A stretch of DNA of 64,000 nucleotides from Nectonema munidae (GCA_030549495.1 JAUIRK010001059.1:124001-188000), one strand, 5' to 3'. Shown: positions 1 to 12,498, counted from the first letter of the stretch. Notes: generated by a model from the letters alone, not told the origin. Numbers and translations are program-made.

Positions 1-434
1 CATTTTGGCACTGAAATTAAAACGAGGCAATGAGCATACGTAACGCATACAAACCGAGTAACGGAAGCGGATTGTTTATTATATAATTTTTTGACCCCCC
101 CCCCCCTTTCTGAAAAATTCACAACCTACTAGCGTACCGCCTGGCTAGGCCCATGTGTTCCGATATGGAATCATAGTTTTTAGAGCAAAAATTAGTTGAA
201 GTTTTCTTATAATAATTTTTTATACTGTTGTGTTCTTGTTATTAATGTTTGAATACTCTTTTCAAAAATTAAATTTTGTATTTTAGTTTGAAAAAGTGAA
301 AATTTCACCAAAGAACACAGTTAATTAGAAAATTAAATAATTTCAATTTTATATGAAATTTAATTTTTAAATTTAGTATAAGAATATTTTATTTTAAAAG
401 ATAAAAAAAGTTAACCTATTTTCTAACTTTTTAG
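1..434. other. Intronic or upstream sequence with a 12-C run
   Basis: No coding exon seen. A run of 12 C (95-106) followed by a relatively G+C-rich patch (to about 155) looks like the end of an old non-autonomous transposon, but no partner end is present in the window. Confidence 0.4.
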
Positions 435-509
435 ATTCAACATTGTGCAATGATCTCCTGAATGATAGTGTTGAGTTTGGTGACTTTGAAGCACATGGCT
501 CTACTCTTC
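435..509 (+). CDS. Host gene 1, exon with FGDF motif
   Basis: The exon follows a good acceptor (ctaactttttag) and stops at a strong donor (GTAAGG at 510). It reads 24 codons ending ...EFGDFEAHGSTL, starting with two bases of a split codon and leaving one base. The next exon (1008-1058) begins with two bases, so the phases fit. The alternative donor at 515 would lengthen the exon by five bases and lead into a stop in the next exon, so I prefer 509. Confidence 0.5.
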
Positions 510-3500
510 GTAAGGTTTTCAGTTTTTAATTTCTTTAATTTGATTTCGAAGAAACTTTTTATTCCATTTAACAAATTAATTATACTGTAGTTAGTTCTTG
601 TAAACTCTTTCAATCTTATCATGCAGATATTTTTGAATTTCTATTCCCGAATATAAAAACAAGTGTTTATACATCTATTAGAATATAAAAATATACATCT
701 ACTTTCGGGATTAGCATATTGTGCTTAATTTCATGTATTAAAAACATTGGAGTTATTTAAAATTACAAAAACGTAAAAGTGTTGCTGTGATTTTGTTTGG
801 AATAAATCCAAACTGGTTTTGGCAATGCTTGTTCCTTCATTGCAAAAGATAAAGGAAATGAGGGGCCAACAAAACCTTACGTTTTTTGTAATTTTAAATT
901 ATTCAAAAAAGGGGGATAACGCCAGCACGAATTTTATATTTTCCAAATATGTAGTCATTATTTTAGCTATTTTTTCATTTGATTTATTTATCAAGAAAAA
1001 GCCAAAGATCCTTCTTTAGTTCACAGTGCGAGCCTTGATTTTGGAGAGTTTGTGTCAGGTAAAGAAGATATCACCAACAACACCACTCGTAACTTTCAAC
1101 ATTTTCCCTTCTCTATTTTCTCCTTTTTTCATTTTTTCTTAGAAAGTGATTCAAATTTGATGTGGTCTAACAATAATAAAAATACCCTCGAGAATGCTCC
1201 TTATTTCACATTAACTCCCAATACCTCCAAATCCTCGAAAATCATACCTTGTACACAAAGTAACAGTGTTAGCTTCCAATTTGATTCGCATCATACAAAA
1301 AATAAGCATCTTTCACGCGAAGAAGAAACTTTTTTTCAGTAAGCATGTTTTTTCCAACTTTTTAGTCCTCAACCCACGAAACATGAAAACACCAATCTTA
1401 AATCCTTCAATTATATGACTTTATGGCCATACCACCATTTCTGCTGGATAAAATGTACGCTAGGGTTGGCAAAAACTAAAGTGGTGACATTTATTTTGTC
1501 ACCCTCTCAAGATATTAAAATCATAAAATACAAATATGAGCAAAAAATTATTTTTCATGTCGCTATATACGCTATATTATTATTATGCTGACAAGCTTGA
1601 TAATTTTACGTTTTCAGTTAATTGAATGTCCATTGTCTACTTTTAATGAAGAGGTGGTAGATACAACTTAATGCTTTTCTCATTTCATTTTGGAAACTGT
1701 TTTGGCTATTCACAGACAACTTGAAAGAAAATAATCCTCATCCTTGTTTAATCTGGCTGAAAATAGTCTCGTTTAAAATTTCGATACTAGCTCACCTTTT
1801 TCATCCCTTCATTGACGAATTCGTAGCCCTACACCACTTCTAAATCATTTTCGAAAAAGTCATTTCTTCTTCTATACACAGATCTTTCAAGAACACTGTT
1901 TCTTGGATTTTGAGCATCTTAAATAGTAGTTTTCAATTGAATGTGCAGAACTATACCATTCCTTGATTGCAAGAAAACGATCAGACTTTATACTAGTTTT
2001 TTTGCGTGGATGAGGTGGGACTCTACATATTCATTGCATATAGCATCTCCTTTTTAGATTCATGCGTCAATCGTAAGTCAAATTGATTAATTCTTCAGAC
2101 ATGCAACACAGAAACGGCTCCTTGTAAAAGAGATGGCTGTGTGTGGATATTCTACTCCTATAACAATAGAAAAACTTTGGTTGGGAATCTTCAAACACAC
2201 GCATCACAGAGTAGTAGCATCTTTGGCCATCTTGCATGAGTATAGACGTACTTTAATGCAGGGGTGTACATTATTGAAATTTGGAGGAGGAGGAAATTAT
2301 TTTGAATCTCAAAATTTTCAATTATGAATTATACTCATTTTTCTGTAATTATATAACAATAATTTTAAGTTGTACTTTTTAACCCTTTCAGGCCTTAATT
2401 ATAATGTATGGTTTGCTTTCTTTTTCAATGAGTTTTTATATATTTAAAGCTGATGATTTTTATTCTATGGGACATTGGTGTCGTATTGTGCATGAAAGGG
2501 TTAAATTAAACAAATGTATTTTTGATTAAAATTTGAATTAACAAAAATCAAATTAATATATAAGAGTAAAAGAAATAAAGGCAATATCAATAATTAATGT
2601 AATGAAGTTAATCAGGAAAAAAGGTGTGCTCGACTTTTCCAGGCATTAAAATTGTGCTAAAATTTTTAACCTTACGCCATTTGCCAAGATGAATGATTCA
2701 TTTATACTGTTAATTATATTCTTGATAAAGAGCGTAAGATCAAAAATTTTAATTCAATTTTTTGAATAAAAACACTATTTTACATTATGAGTTTAATTTG
2801 CCTTTGCTTGCAGTCGAGTTCAACTTGAAATTGATTTCGTTTTTCATCAACACTTTCCATGCCTTCATTAAATTAATTTTTTGACTTCATGAGACTTTTT
2901 ATGCCTTATTAATTTTAACAAAAAATCTCTTGTCATTTTGCTTCCACTAGTTTCTTTGTACAGTATATACAAATTGATTCTGACAAATCTAAAATATAGA
3001 AGACATTCATTGGCCATCTACTTTACGTGAATATTGAGGAGTCATCTGATCTACTATGTCGACTCCATATTTTGTATTATAAAATATCACAGATTCTATT
3101 TTTTATCTACATTTATTTCAACACTATGATTTAAGATTTCTTTCATTAAACGTGAAGCAGTACTAACCAAAATATTTTGTTTTTTCAGTATTTTCACTAA
3201 GTGTACCGGGGTGAGGAAACTATCAGCAGTCAAATTTCGCCCCTTGTTTAAAAACGCGTTCATAAGCTACACTCTCTGCAAGTCTTAGATTCTTAACTTT
3301 GAATCCACTCTCTCTACCCATGAATTTTTTTTATATATGAAGCACCAATCAAAATATCAAAAGCACTTCTTACGCTTTCGGTATTAATCTTTCTTTTTGC
3401 ATGGTATGTTGTACCTGCTGAAAAATTTCTTTCAGAAAACTTAGAAATGATTTCTAATAGAAGTCTTTCTTTTCCTTTTTCTTTGATCTTATGAATAAAA

Positions 3501-6500
3501 TATGCGGTATAACATTGAACATTCACGCTTACATAAAACGAAATAGAAATTTAAAAATTGCTTGTAAAATAGAAATTTGTAGCTTCCATTGCTGAATGAT
3601 AGTCAGAAATATTCATAGGCGCCATCATGAAATTAACACACGACAAATTAATTTAAAAGTTACTTCGCTGTTTATCAAAATGCGTGAAGCAAGGTCGGTG
3701 TTCGTAACTGACGTAGAAAAGAAGTAAAAACAGGCCCATTCTTCATTTTAAAATCTCAACGTGTATAATCCAATTTTCGGCCGTTAGTGATCATGTAAAT
3801 GATAAGCCTTTCATAAAAACCGAAGTCTCGCATAGTCATGACGATCAAATACAAGAGAAAATAAGAATTCCAATATCAAACTTTCCATTATTGCTATGAA
3901 GCAAACCTAAAAGGTAATATACGCGAATTTTGGTGTACATTGTTTAATTTAATATAGTTTGTTTGAAAATAATTTTATTCTATTAGTGTCAAATGTACAG
4001 CTTTTACATATGTAAACCTATATTTAACTAGGTAGATGTATAAATCCTACATTGTTTCAAGATAAGCTTCCAAATTTAAATTTAAACTATATACTAAGTT
4101 ATTAGTGCTATATAGTATATACTAATGATTTCATAGGAAAAATATGAAACTGTCGATAAAAAGGTAATGATGAAAGAATTATGAGAAGAGCATTGTGTCA
4201 AATAAAACAGTTCAAAATATATGTTCTCTTTATTGTTTACATCGAAAAGCACGAAATGATATTTTGTATCAAATAGCAAGGAAGATGAATCGTCTCACTA
4301 GAATCTAATTCCTTTAGATGAGGAATTTCTACTTGGTCAAATTTACATGCGTTTATAAGTGCGAATTGAAATATTATACTTTACAAGTTTTTAAAATTTT
4401 TTGCCTATTCTTTAGCCCTGATAAAAATGGAGAAACCTTAATAAGACAAGAAAATACTCGTACAATAGATGAAGATCAAAGCAATGATTGTGACAAACGT
4501 GATGACACTTTTGGAGAATTTCAAAAAGCTTCATATGGTTACATTTTTGTATAATTGCAATTATCTAACTCTAGGATTATTATTTACGAGTGGCTTTGCA
4601 TACTAAAGAAACAGTTGATACGCGCTGAATCAACTGCCTAAATTTAAGGAATCAAAGAAGCCTAGATTTAATCGAATACAAGTTGTGCTGTTGCTGAGGT
4701 ATTCGTTGTTTGTGCCATGCTACCCCCTTCAACTACAAGTCGAACACATCGAGCGTTGTTGGTGGCGATACACGGCATATCGATGGCCATGTCTCCGCAT
4801 GTTAAACAGCGCTCCATTTTCTAATCTTTATTTTGACAAAGTAGCTTGAGCTTTCTTACCCTCATTCAAAGGAGTGGGGTGTGTTAGTGTCTTTTTCAAA
4901 TTCAACAGTATGGGGGTTGGGGGAGGGCCAATTAAATAGAAAAATAGGGCATACTTAGTAATTAAAAACATTGATAAGAGACCACTTGAGGGAACCCTCA
5001 AAATTGCTCTTTGTGGAGAGGAGGTCTAATAAAGTGTTGGAAATCGAAACTGGTTAAGATGTAGGTTGTCACTACGTACTATGTGTCACTGCAATAGCAA
5101 GCAAATTTATATATAACTTTCTCCAAATTCCACTTTTAAAATAAGCCTATTGACATCTTTGGGAAGGAGTTTTTTTTGGAAACGATCTCCTTACTTTTGG
5201 GCGTTTAAAAATATATTTTATTTTATTTAATTCGCTCTACTTCAACAGCAATTGTCTTTTTTGGAAAACTGCACTAAATTTTTTTAATAGTAAAACTTCT
5301 AATATCAAAATGGCTTGTAAGTCGTTCTCAAATCATTTTATTTCTAAAAAGTAAACTTTAAATAATCATATTTATTTTTATGTTAAAATTAGACAATTTT
5401 ACAAATTTTTTAATTCAGAATATTAAAATTTAATGAAGTTGTCTAGAAAATTTTGTAAAAATCCTTCGGATATTTTTTGTTATATTTGTGGGCGTTATAC
5501 TTTGCCTAGTCAAAGGAAAAATATATCACCTTTTGTTAAAAGAGTTTATTTTGAAGTTAAACTTGGTGATCAAGAAGAGCTCAGCGACCTCATTCAAGAT
5601 CTTGATCTGAGTAAAGAAAAGTCGGAAGTGTTAGCCTCTCGCTTAAAAGAAAAAAATTGTTTAACAAAAAACACCAAAATAACTTTCTACAAAACAAGAG
5701 AGCATTCACTGTTGAAATTTTTTACAAAGAATGAAATGTTAGTTTATTGTAATGGTGTCAAAGGTCTTCTATTTGCACTCAACACCACATACAAACCTGA
5801 TGAATGGAGATTGTTTATTGATGGCTCTCTCAAAGTTTGAAATGCGTTTTATTACACAACTTGAATAAATTTCCTTCGATTCCAATTGGCTATTCAACAA
5901 CATTGAAAGAAGATTATGAAAATGTACATTTTTTGTTAAATTGTATTAATTACGAACACCATAAGTGGTCACTATGTGTTGACTTCAAAATTGCTAACTT
6001 TTTGTTGGGACAACAATCTGGATACACAAAGTTTCCCTGTTTTTACTGTCTCCGGGATAGTAGAGATAAGAACAAACACTGGGCACAAAAAGAATGGCCT
6101 CTGAGAGAAAATTCAATTGTGGGAAGCAAAAACATTATAAAGGAGCCGGTTGTTGAAAAGAAAAAGATTATTTTGCCTCTTCTCCATGTTATTGGGTTTG
6201 ATGAAGCAGTTTGTAAGGAGATTGCTTTAAGCACATAATTAACTCAAACCCCCGTGCTAGCTTAGAAATGTTGATGACCGGAGTCTTTGGTCCCCAAATC
6301 AGAAAGCTAGTAAAAGATGATCAATTTGTGAGATCTATGAGCGAAATTGAATCAAATGCTTGGCAAAGCTATGTTGAAGTCATCAACAACTTCCTTGGAA
6401 ACAATAAAGCTGAAAATTATCCAGAGCTTGTTGAAAAAATACTGGTAAATTTCAAAACGCTTGGCGCAAATATGAATGTAAAAATGCACTACTTACATAG

Positions 6501-9500
6501 CCACTTGGATAAATTCCCTGAAAATCTTGGGCAAATGGGCGAAGAGCAAGGAGAAAGATTTCATCAAGAAATAAAGACAATAGAAGAAAGATATCAATGT
6601 AGGTTCGACGAATACATGATGGCGGATTATTGTTGGGGCTTACAGCGCGAAGAATCAAAAGAATTTCACAGAAAAAAAGAAAGTCGAAGTATTTTTTTAA
6701 ATAATTTTTTTATAATGAATAAAAAAAAATTTTTAATTTGAAAAAATAGGTGTCATTAAGTAAAAATTTTAAAAATTTGAAAATTAAAGCCTAAAAACAA
6801 ATTTTATTTTCATAATCAGTGAGTTTGATATATTTTAATTATGTAAAAAAAGTTTTTGCCAAAAATTTTTGTTGCCTTGGGATTTAAGCAAGTGGTTTCT
6901 CTGATTATTTTTAAGATAAAAACCAAAATTTGAAAAAAGATTAAAAGAATGCATAAGCATATTTTACTTTTTTCATATTGTATACACGCTTTGCCATCAT
7001 TTTAGATCCAGAATAATTTTAGTCATCTCTAATCTTTTGACCAAAGAAATCGTTGATTTTTCTGTAAGGAGCGAGGCTTTTCTCAAAACAATTTTTAACC
7101 AAGTCGTTCTCAAGTTCTAAAAAGTGCATTTGTGTGCACAATTGTAAATCTTGGTTTCATTTTATTGCTTTAATTTTTTTTATTTATTTATTTTTGATTT
7201 AATGTATATATTCACTGTTAATGTAAGCTTAACACAAAAAAATTTGTTCTTAATTATATTAAGAAACGAAAATAATACATAAAAAAGAAGAGCGAAAAGG
7301 AAAATGATCGTAATCAATCATCGATTTTTCCACTTCTTTTTTCTAAATAGAAGAAATTGACATAACATTAAATAAAATATGATAACGGGGCAAAAAAGAT
7401 TAAATACGCTTTCAATATTAGCATCCTATGCTTTCTCTTGATTTTAAATGGAAGAACATTTAAAAGTCATAAATATGTTTGTACAAATTTTAAGTAATTT
7501 TTTAGAAAATGATTGTAAAAATTTACTTTTCTAATAAAACCTTTGCGATAATTTTGCTTTTGTCAAAGTAAAATACAGACAAAATAAGTTCAAACTTGGA
7601 TGAAATTGAAGAAACAGCACGATTATTTTGCAAAAAAATTGATAATTGAAATAAAAATTTTAAAATATTCTATTTAGTTATAGACACATATATGTAGCGG
7701 GAAGCATAGCTATCCAGTTAAGCAGAAAAGGGAAAGAGGTAGCGCTTGAAATGCAGCTCTTTTTATAAGATACCCCGTTTTCTGGATCAGTCTTCATCTT
7801 GCTGAGGGTGAAGGGCCTTTTCAGGCTTCAAATTGCTTAGGTGGTTAATTAACATTATTTTCTTATTATCTAATAATTTTTATAAATTAGACAATTTTAT
7901 TTTATTAAATAAAATTAACTCAATAGGAATCCTTTTTCCTTGAAAAGGAAGGCGATGTTACAATTCGCAAAATTTATCACGAGATTCATATGAGGCGTGA
8001 GTGTTGCTAAGCAATTGGCTAAATTTTTGACCTGATTTGAGGCCTTAGCAACTTGATTGCTTATATGAAAAAAGTGTACGTGTTATGCTTGTCTGTGAGA
8101 TTACTTTGTGTATGTAATTGTCTGCTGCATAGTCAAATGCTTGGCTGAGTTCCAAGAAGTTAGTTTATGAAAAACATGTATACAGCTATCATTTATCTTT
8201 CAACATGTGTATGTATATGACTAAAATATGCTTTTATATTGCACTATAATATCAGTGAAAAGGTAGTTTTAAAGGATTTCTTTTGCATCATGCAGGTTTT
8301 CAGAATATTAGAGAGTTTCTTTTAACCAAGAGAACCACCGAGTTACAACTACTGTGGGTGATGATCCAATATTCGTAAATAATCCTCTTCTCTCTTTTCT
8401 ACAGAATTCTTTCTCACTGACTCTTAAATTGTTTTCTATGCAAAATTGCGACATAATTTGTAGCACCACTTTAGCTTGCAGCGAGCTTACGCGATTACAA
8501 ACAAAACGAGACAACTGTCATTTATTGAAAATCCAAAAATTGCACTTTACATAAAAATAACCTTGGTCAATAGCGATATAACAAATATCTATAGAAAATA
8601 AATTTATTGATAAAAAATTTTGAGTAATTACAATTAAAAAAATTGGTTTCTCCTCTTTGCCAATGATTTCAATATTTTGCACGACTGGTATTGTGCATTT
8701 TTAGATAGATCGGTACATTAGTTTATATTTATTACATATTTTGATTATAAATATATATTCTTTCTTGATATTTTCTTCTATTTTTCTTACTTTTGAAACA
8801 AGACATTTGTCTGCCCATTTCAACCTTGTAACGTGCCTTTTAGGAAGTTCACTATCAACTTTCAATTATTTATATGAGATTTTGGACATGATTAATAATC
8901 GTTCTTTTCCAACCTTGTTACAATTTGCACGACCCTAACAATAAATTCGATACATGCGATTAATCTGTATTAAAAGTATTAATGAAGTTAGCGAAAGTAT
9001 TAAGCTTATCGACTTTGAATGCGATTTCAAAGCAAAGAGCACAAACATGAAGAACAAATCTGGCCATTAAAATCCTTGAAAGTTGAATAAAGTGCTCTCA
9101 AAAAAAGTGAGAGATAAATGAACGTAATATACTTTCTTCTACTGATATATTCGCAAAAGGAGAAGGTAATTATTGAAACTTAAAGGTGTCCTTTTTATAG
9201 AACGCGTTAATGCATGCCTGCTGGGAATTAACACAAAACGTTTACATTCTTCAGATTTAGGAGGGCGGCGTTGTCATTCAAAAAAAAGCCATTTCCCCTC
9301 CCATTGATTGCACGTAGTATGCAACTTATATCACTCTAACTTAATTATTTGTTACTTTAGTAAGCGATCAGATTCTTTCTCCGCCTTGTACGTTTACCTC
9401 AACTTCTATTCCCCCAACCTCTTATCCAAAAGGTTCCTGCCTATGTTATGCAAATGTAGGTAAATTTTTGAAATAGTAGCATTCATAAAGTCGTTATGTT

Positions 9501-11367
9501 ATCCCGTTCAAATCGCAAGTGTAACTCTATTTCACCCCTTTTAAACTCTCAGCATATTCTTTTTCCAATTGTGAATTTGGTTATAAAAACGATCCTATAA
9601 AAGTTTTTAGTATGAACACATTCCTAATCCTTAATACTTGTATCTTTTTACTTTTTATTCATTTTTTGTTTATAGTGTGGATTTTACATCATTTAAAATT
9701 TTAAGATTGAAATGTGCTTTACGAGATGTCTCTTTTTTATATATAAGATATGAAATTGAAGTGATGTAAATGATTTTTCTGTTTAAGAGGAGCCTTCAAC
9801 AGCATGCAGAACGTGTTTGGATAGTGTGCTTAAAGTATATACTCACTGTTTTTGACGAGTGTGTTTTCAAATTTTGCAAAAACCAGCCAGATCCCATCTT
9901 ACACAAGTTTCTCGCATCTCCAATCGCTTTAACTTATCTCAAAGGTAATGCATCATTCTGGTATACATTCAAATCACTGTCCTTTCTTTCATCCTAATCC
10001 AACTAATTCATTTAGCATTTTCAAAATACCTTCTTTCAAGACATCTATTTCTTCGAGTCGATAGAAATTTCTTATTTTTAAAAATGAATAGGCTGAACCT
10101 CAAAGATGTTACTTTCTACGTCACGGAATGTGATCATTTTAAATCCAAAATTAGCATTCAATATTTGAAAGAACGTGTGGTAATCGTATATTCAACGTTC
10201 CTTTATTTTTACTATTTGGGAATGCTTGTATAACTGAGAATTTAATTATCCTTGTTCTCATTTAGCGCAAGACTCCTATCACGTGTGTGCGGTATGTTAT
10301 TAACCTTAATGACGCTTAATAAATAATACATAAAAGCACAAAGCGCATATCCCTTTTTTAGAAAATGAGAAATAGTGTATTACATATGTACTATGTTGAT
10401 GCAAGCTACAACTCTGAATCTGAGTATGTTGACAGTTATTTCTAGACATCATATTAGAGAAAAATATTTTAAATGGTTTTATGACATTTTATTTATACAA
10501 CGATTACACTTTTTAAAACAGATGTCTATTTTATCACTTTCTATATAAGATATCATCATCATTTCATTTTAACTGCCATCGATAATCCCACCAAGCTGGA
10601 TCACCAAAGATGACAATTAAACAAACTCCAATACAGCCTGTCTTTCTCATCACCAAGTTTATGTTCGGATCTTTTCATATCCTTCTTAATATTTTCCATT
10701 CACGTTAGTTTAGGTTGACCTCTCATTTTTCTACTGAACTTAATTCTAAACATCCTTTATAAGCTCGCCACTATTTCTTCTGGAAAAACATCGAAACAAT
10801 CTATCTTTGCGTTTTTATATCTTTGTTTTATTTGGGGGACATGGTTGATAACAGTTCAGGTGTCGGCAGTGCAATTGATTTCAGAATAAGATGTGCGTAG
10901 AATAAATTTAAAAGTTTAAGCCGTTTTTTGTACAGTAAGGGGTTTGTATATAAGATATCAAGTTAATCTTATAAATACAAGTGATATAATCTCTTTTTTT
11001 ATCATCTTATAGTTTTTTTTAGACTTGACCAAAATATTTGGTGTATTTATAAGGATTTATGAATCAGCAAATGAAAGTAAGTCAAATGCACATTAAATCA
11101 TATTCTTATTCTAGAAGGCTCTTTTTTAGAAGTCCTGAGCTCATTACTACTAACCTCTTCTTCCCAGTTGAAGGAGCTAACACAAGAGATCAGAAAGAGT
11201 TTTGACACAATTCGCAAAGTCCTACACTCAAAATTAAAGGTACTGCTGCATTTCATTTTTCCATCCATGCCACCGCTATTAGCGCAAAAGGATCAGCATT
11301 CACTCACACACGCATCCTTTTACAGCCAATTAAAAGTGGCATTATTACTCCGAGATCTTGGTTATAA
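435..11367 (+). CDS. Host gene 1: aftiphilin/gamma-synergin-like protein (10-exon model, 5' end outside the window)
   Basis: Ten exons can be joined with matching codon phases: 435-509, 1008-1058, 1143-1338, 4416-4537, 9361-9459, 9553-9602, 9788-9944, 10016-10179, 11168-11239 and 11326-11367. They end in a TAA stop with AATAAA 59 bases later. The N-terminal part is polar and Ser/Asn-rich and carries three short adaptor-type motifs (EFGDF, DFGEF, TFGEF). The C-terminal part is helical, with a W-x2-CLK segment near 9830 and a LKELTQEI segment in exon 9. Aftiphilin and gamma-synergin are trans-Golgi/endosomal AP-1 and clathrin partners that combine FGDF/FGEF motifs with a helical C-terminus; that comparison rests on memory of the families. 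Exon phasing is direct evidence of a real gene, while the name is inference. The acceptor of exon 2 and donors of exons 6 and 8 are weak. The 4.8-kb intron 4 holds a transposon. Confidence 0.5.
1008..1058 (+). CDS. Host gene 1, exon with FGEF motif
   Basis: A 16-codon exon encoding PSLVHSASLDFGEFVS, ending at donor G|GTAAAG. The acceptor (gccaaag) has a poor pyrimidine tract, so the left edge is the weakest point. Phase in and phase out agree with both neighbouring exons. Confidence 0.4.
1143..1338 (+). CDS. Host gene 1, Ser/Asn-rich exon
   Basis: This exon lies between a strong pyrimidine-rich acceptor (cattttttcttag) and donor CA|GTAAGC. It gives 64 uninterrupted codons of low-complexity, polar sequence (Asn/Ser/Thr/Lys), consistent with a disordered linker. 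The two leftover bases CA join the C that opens exon 4 to make a His codon, keeping the reading frame across a 3.1-kb intron. Confidence 0.5.
1339..4415. other. Intron 3 of host gene 1; nothing else recognised
   Basis: A+T-rich, with short unrelated open frames on both strands. No transposase, RT or RNA gene could be recognised. Confidence 0.4.
4416..4537 (+). CDS. Host gene 1, acidic exon with FGEF motif
   Basis: Acceptor tattctttag, donor TATG|GTTACA. Forty codons run PDKNGETLIRQENT through DDTFGEFQKASY. The acidic run before FGEF is typical of AP-1 ear-binding sites. Phase matches exons 3 and 5. Confidence 0.5.
4538..5432. other. Intron sequence with a G+C-richer patch at about 4685-4860
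   Basis: The patch stands out from the A+T-rich background and is flanked by ordinary intron sequence. It has no open frame of note and may be a fragment of a dispersed repeat. The rest holds nothing recognisable. Confidence 0.3.
5433..6741 (+). mobile_element. Orphan transposase-like element, family A copy 1
   Basis: Three consecutive open frames (5433-5840, 5837-6238, 6268-6741) form one protein interrupted by two frame slips. N-terminus: CKNPSDIFCYICGRYT, a Cys-rich start. Then come a leucine-rich DLIQDLDLSKEKSEVLASRL segment, EWRLFIDGSLK (near 5800), CVDFKIANFLLGQQSGYTKF plus a CxxC (5975-6040), HWAQKEWPLRE, GVFGPQIRKLV, and a C-terminal HYLHSHLDKF...EEQGERFHQ...MMADYCW block. The Asp of FIDGS, the Asp of CVDFK and a Glu of EEQGER are spaced as in an RNase H-fold DDE nuclease; that is inference. 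I recall the same protein family as uncharacterised, multi-copy proteins in arthropods and cnidarians. Compared with copies 2 and 3 the segment between the Cys-rich start and the leucine-rich segment is shortened. It lies in intron 4 of host gene 1. Confidence 0.7.
6742..9360. other. Intron sequence 3' of family A copy 1; nothing recognised
   Basis: No exon with credible splice sites and no transposon domain seen. A 13-base string at 7101 repeats one at 5319 in direct orientation (see findings). Confidence 0.35.
9361..9602 (+). CDS. Host gene 1, two short exons (9361-9459 and 9553-9602)
   Basis: The first exon follows a clear acceptor (gttactttag) and ends at G|GTAAAT after 32 codons rich in Pro, Ser and Thr. 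The second follows actctcag, gives 16 codons and ends before GTTTTT. A 93-base intron separates them. Phases match exon 4 upstream and the 9788 exon downstream. The donor of the second exon is weak, so that one is less certain. Confidence 0.4.
9788..10179 (+). CDS. Host gene 1, helical C-terminal region (exons 9788-9944 and 10016-10179)
   Basis: Exon 9788-9944 (donor AAAG|GTAATG) encodes 52 codons beginning RSLQQHAERVWIVCLKYI and ending ...SPIALTYLK. A 71-base intron follows. Exon 10016-10179 starts AFSKYLLSRHLFLRVDR and stays open for 54 codons to GTG|GTAATC. Hydrophobic residues are spaced as in amphipathic helices, and no transposon domain is recognisable. In the aftiphilin/synergin family a helical region with a conserved W..C sits near the C-terminus, which would fit, but I cannot verify an alignment here. 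Confidence 0.5.
11168..11367 (+). CDS. Host gene 1, last two exons (11168-11239, 11326-11367)
   Basis: After acceptor ttcttcccag, the first exon reads 24 codons, LKELTQEIRKSFDTIRKVLH then SKLK, ending at AAAG|GTACTG. After ccttttacag the terminal exon reads PIKSGIITPRSWL and a TAA stop. Both junctions are phase 0. The poly(A) signal lies 59 bases beyond the stop. Confidence 0.5.
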
Positions 11368-11425
11368 TCCAGCATCTAGCTGTATTTGCTAATAGTTGGT
11401 TCAATATATAGAATCTTGCATTGTG

Positions 11426-11431
11426 AATAAA
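11426..11431 (+). terminator. Poly(A) signal AATAAA for host gene 1
   Basis: An exact AATAAA hexamer lies 59 bases downstream of the proposed stop at 11365-11367, with T-rich sequence following. In A+T-rich DNA such hexamers are common, so it supports rather than proves the gene end. Confidence 0.4.
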
Positions 11432-12498
11432 AATATCTTATGCTGATCATACTTTTTAGTGCTATACCGATGGACCGGCATAGGTATCCGCTAATTTTTG
11501 TTTAATGGCCATCAATCAGCATCGTAATTTTTTTTATTATTTACGGATTTCTTGAACCAAACAGGTAGAGTAAAATGACACTTTCATTTTGTTCAAATAT
11601 TTATGTGGGTTGTAAAAACAAAAGCATACATGCTTCTTTCTCTAAGATAGGTTATCAACTCCAGAGTAGCGACCCTGATTAGAGTCGCAAGCGTATTCCA
11701 AAAAGTCACTTTCTTTAATTTTCTCGTAAAACATTTAGTAGCCTAATTTATGCCTCCCAGTTTAAAATGACGCATACTCATTACCCATAATTTTTTTAAA
11801 GAATCGATATTGGTACCGATTCATAATCGTCATTTTATAAAGTAATCGGTTTCGGTCTAAAAATTAGGAGCGGTACATCACGAATACCTCTAGTGTTTTT
11901 CATCATATAAAGGTATTTTACATTATAAAACATTATATCTTATAAATACTCAAACACGTAAATAAATACGCCTCAAAAACTAACACACGAACAAGAATGT
12001 ATATACATTTTTCTGGATACAAAACGATTTCAGCAAAGTACAGATGAATTGAAAAAGAAAGATTCAAAATCTAGAAGGTAATAAATAAGAACCTAATTTG
12101 GACATGGAAATTCTACGCATAACATTAAAAAACATTGTAATGTTGAAAATGATGATAAAACACCTCTAATTATCCTTAAAATTCTCTGCTGAATTAAAAG
12201 TTTAAACCAAGTTTATCGCATAAAGTAAGAGTATTTCTCTTACATAAGAACATTCAAGTTAATTTTTTCACATTCAAGCACCACGCTCAAAAAATTGAGA
12301 GTTTCATATTAAAATATAAAAAGGATTTATAACGTAAGAAAATCAAAAAATATTCTGACATGATTTTTTCCGACTACAAACTTCATAATTTTTTTTATTT
12401 CAAGTTTAACATTCAGAAACCTCTCTATATTTGTGTATAACATTCATCTTATAAAACGATATATAAGAAAACATTTTAAATAAAGTATTTTTCTAAAA
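11432..12498. other. Intergenic, 3' of host gene 1
   Basis: A+T-rich. Two patches (about 11458-11495 and 11800-11900) are rich in CGGTA/GGTATCC-like words and might be ends of a degraded repeat. Nothing else recognised. Confidence 0.3.

Noticed and set aside
5319-7125. Reading the 13-base direct strings as a target duplication of family A copy 1
   Set aside because: They are followed by a second shared string, longer than a target duplication of a cut-and-paste element, and lie well away from the coding part.
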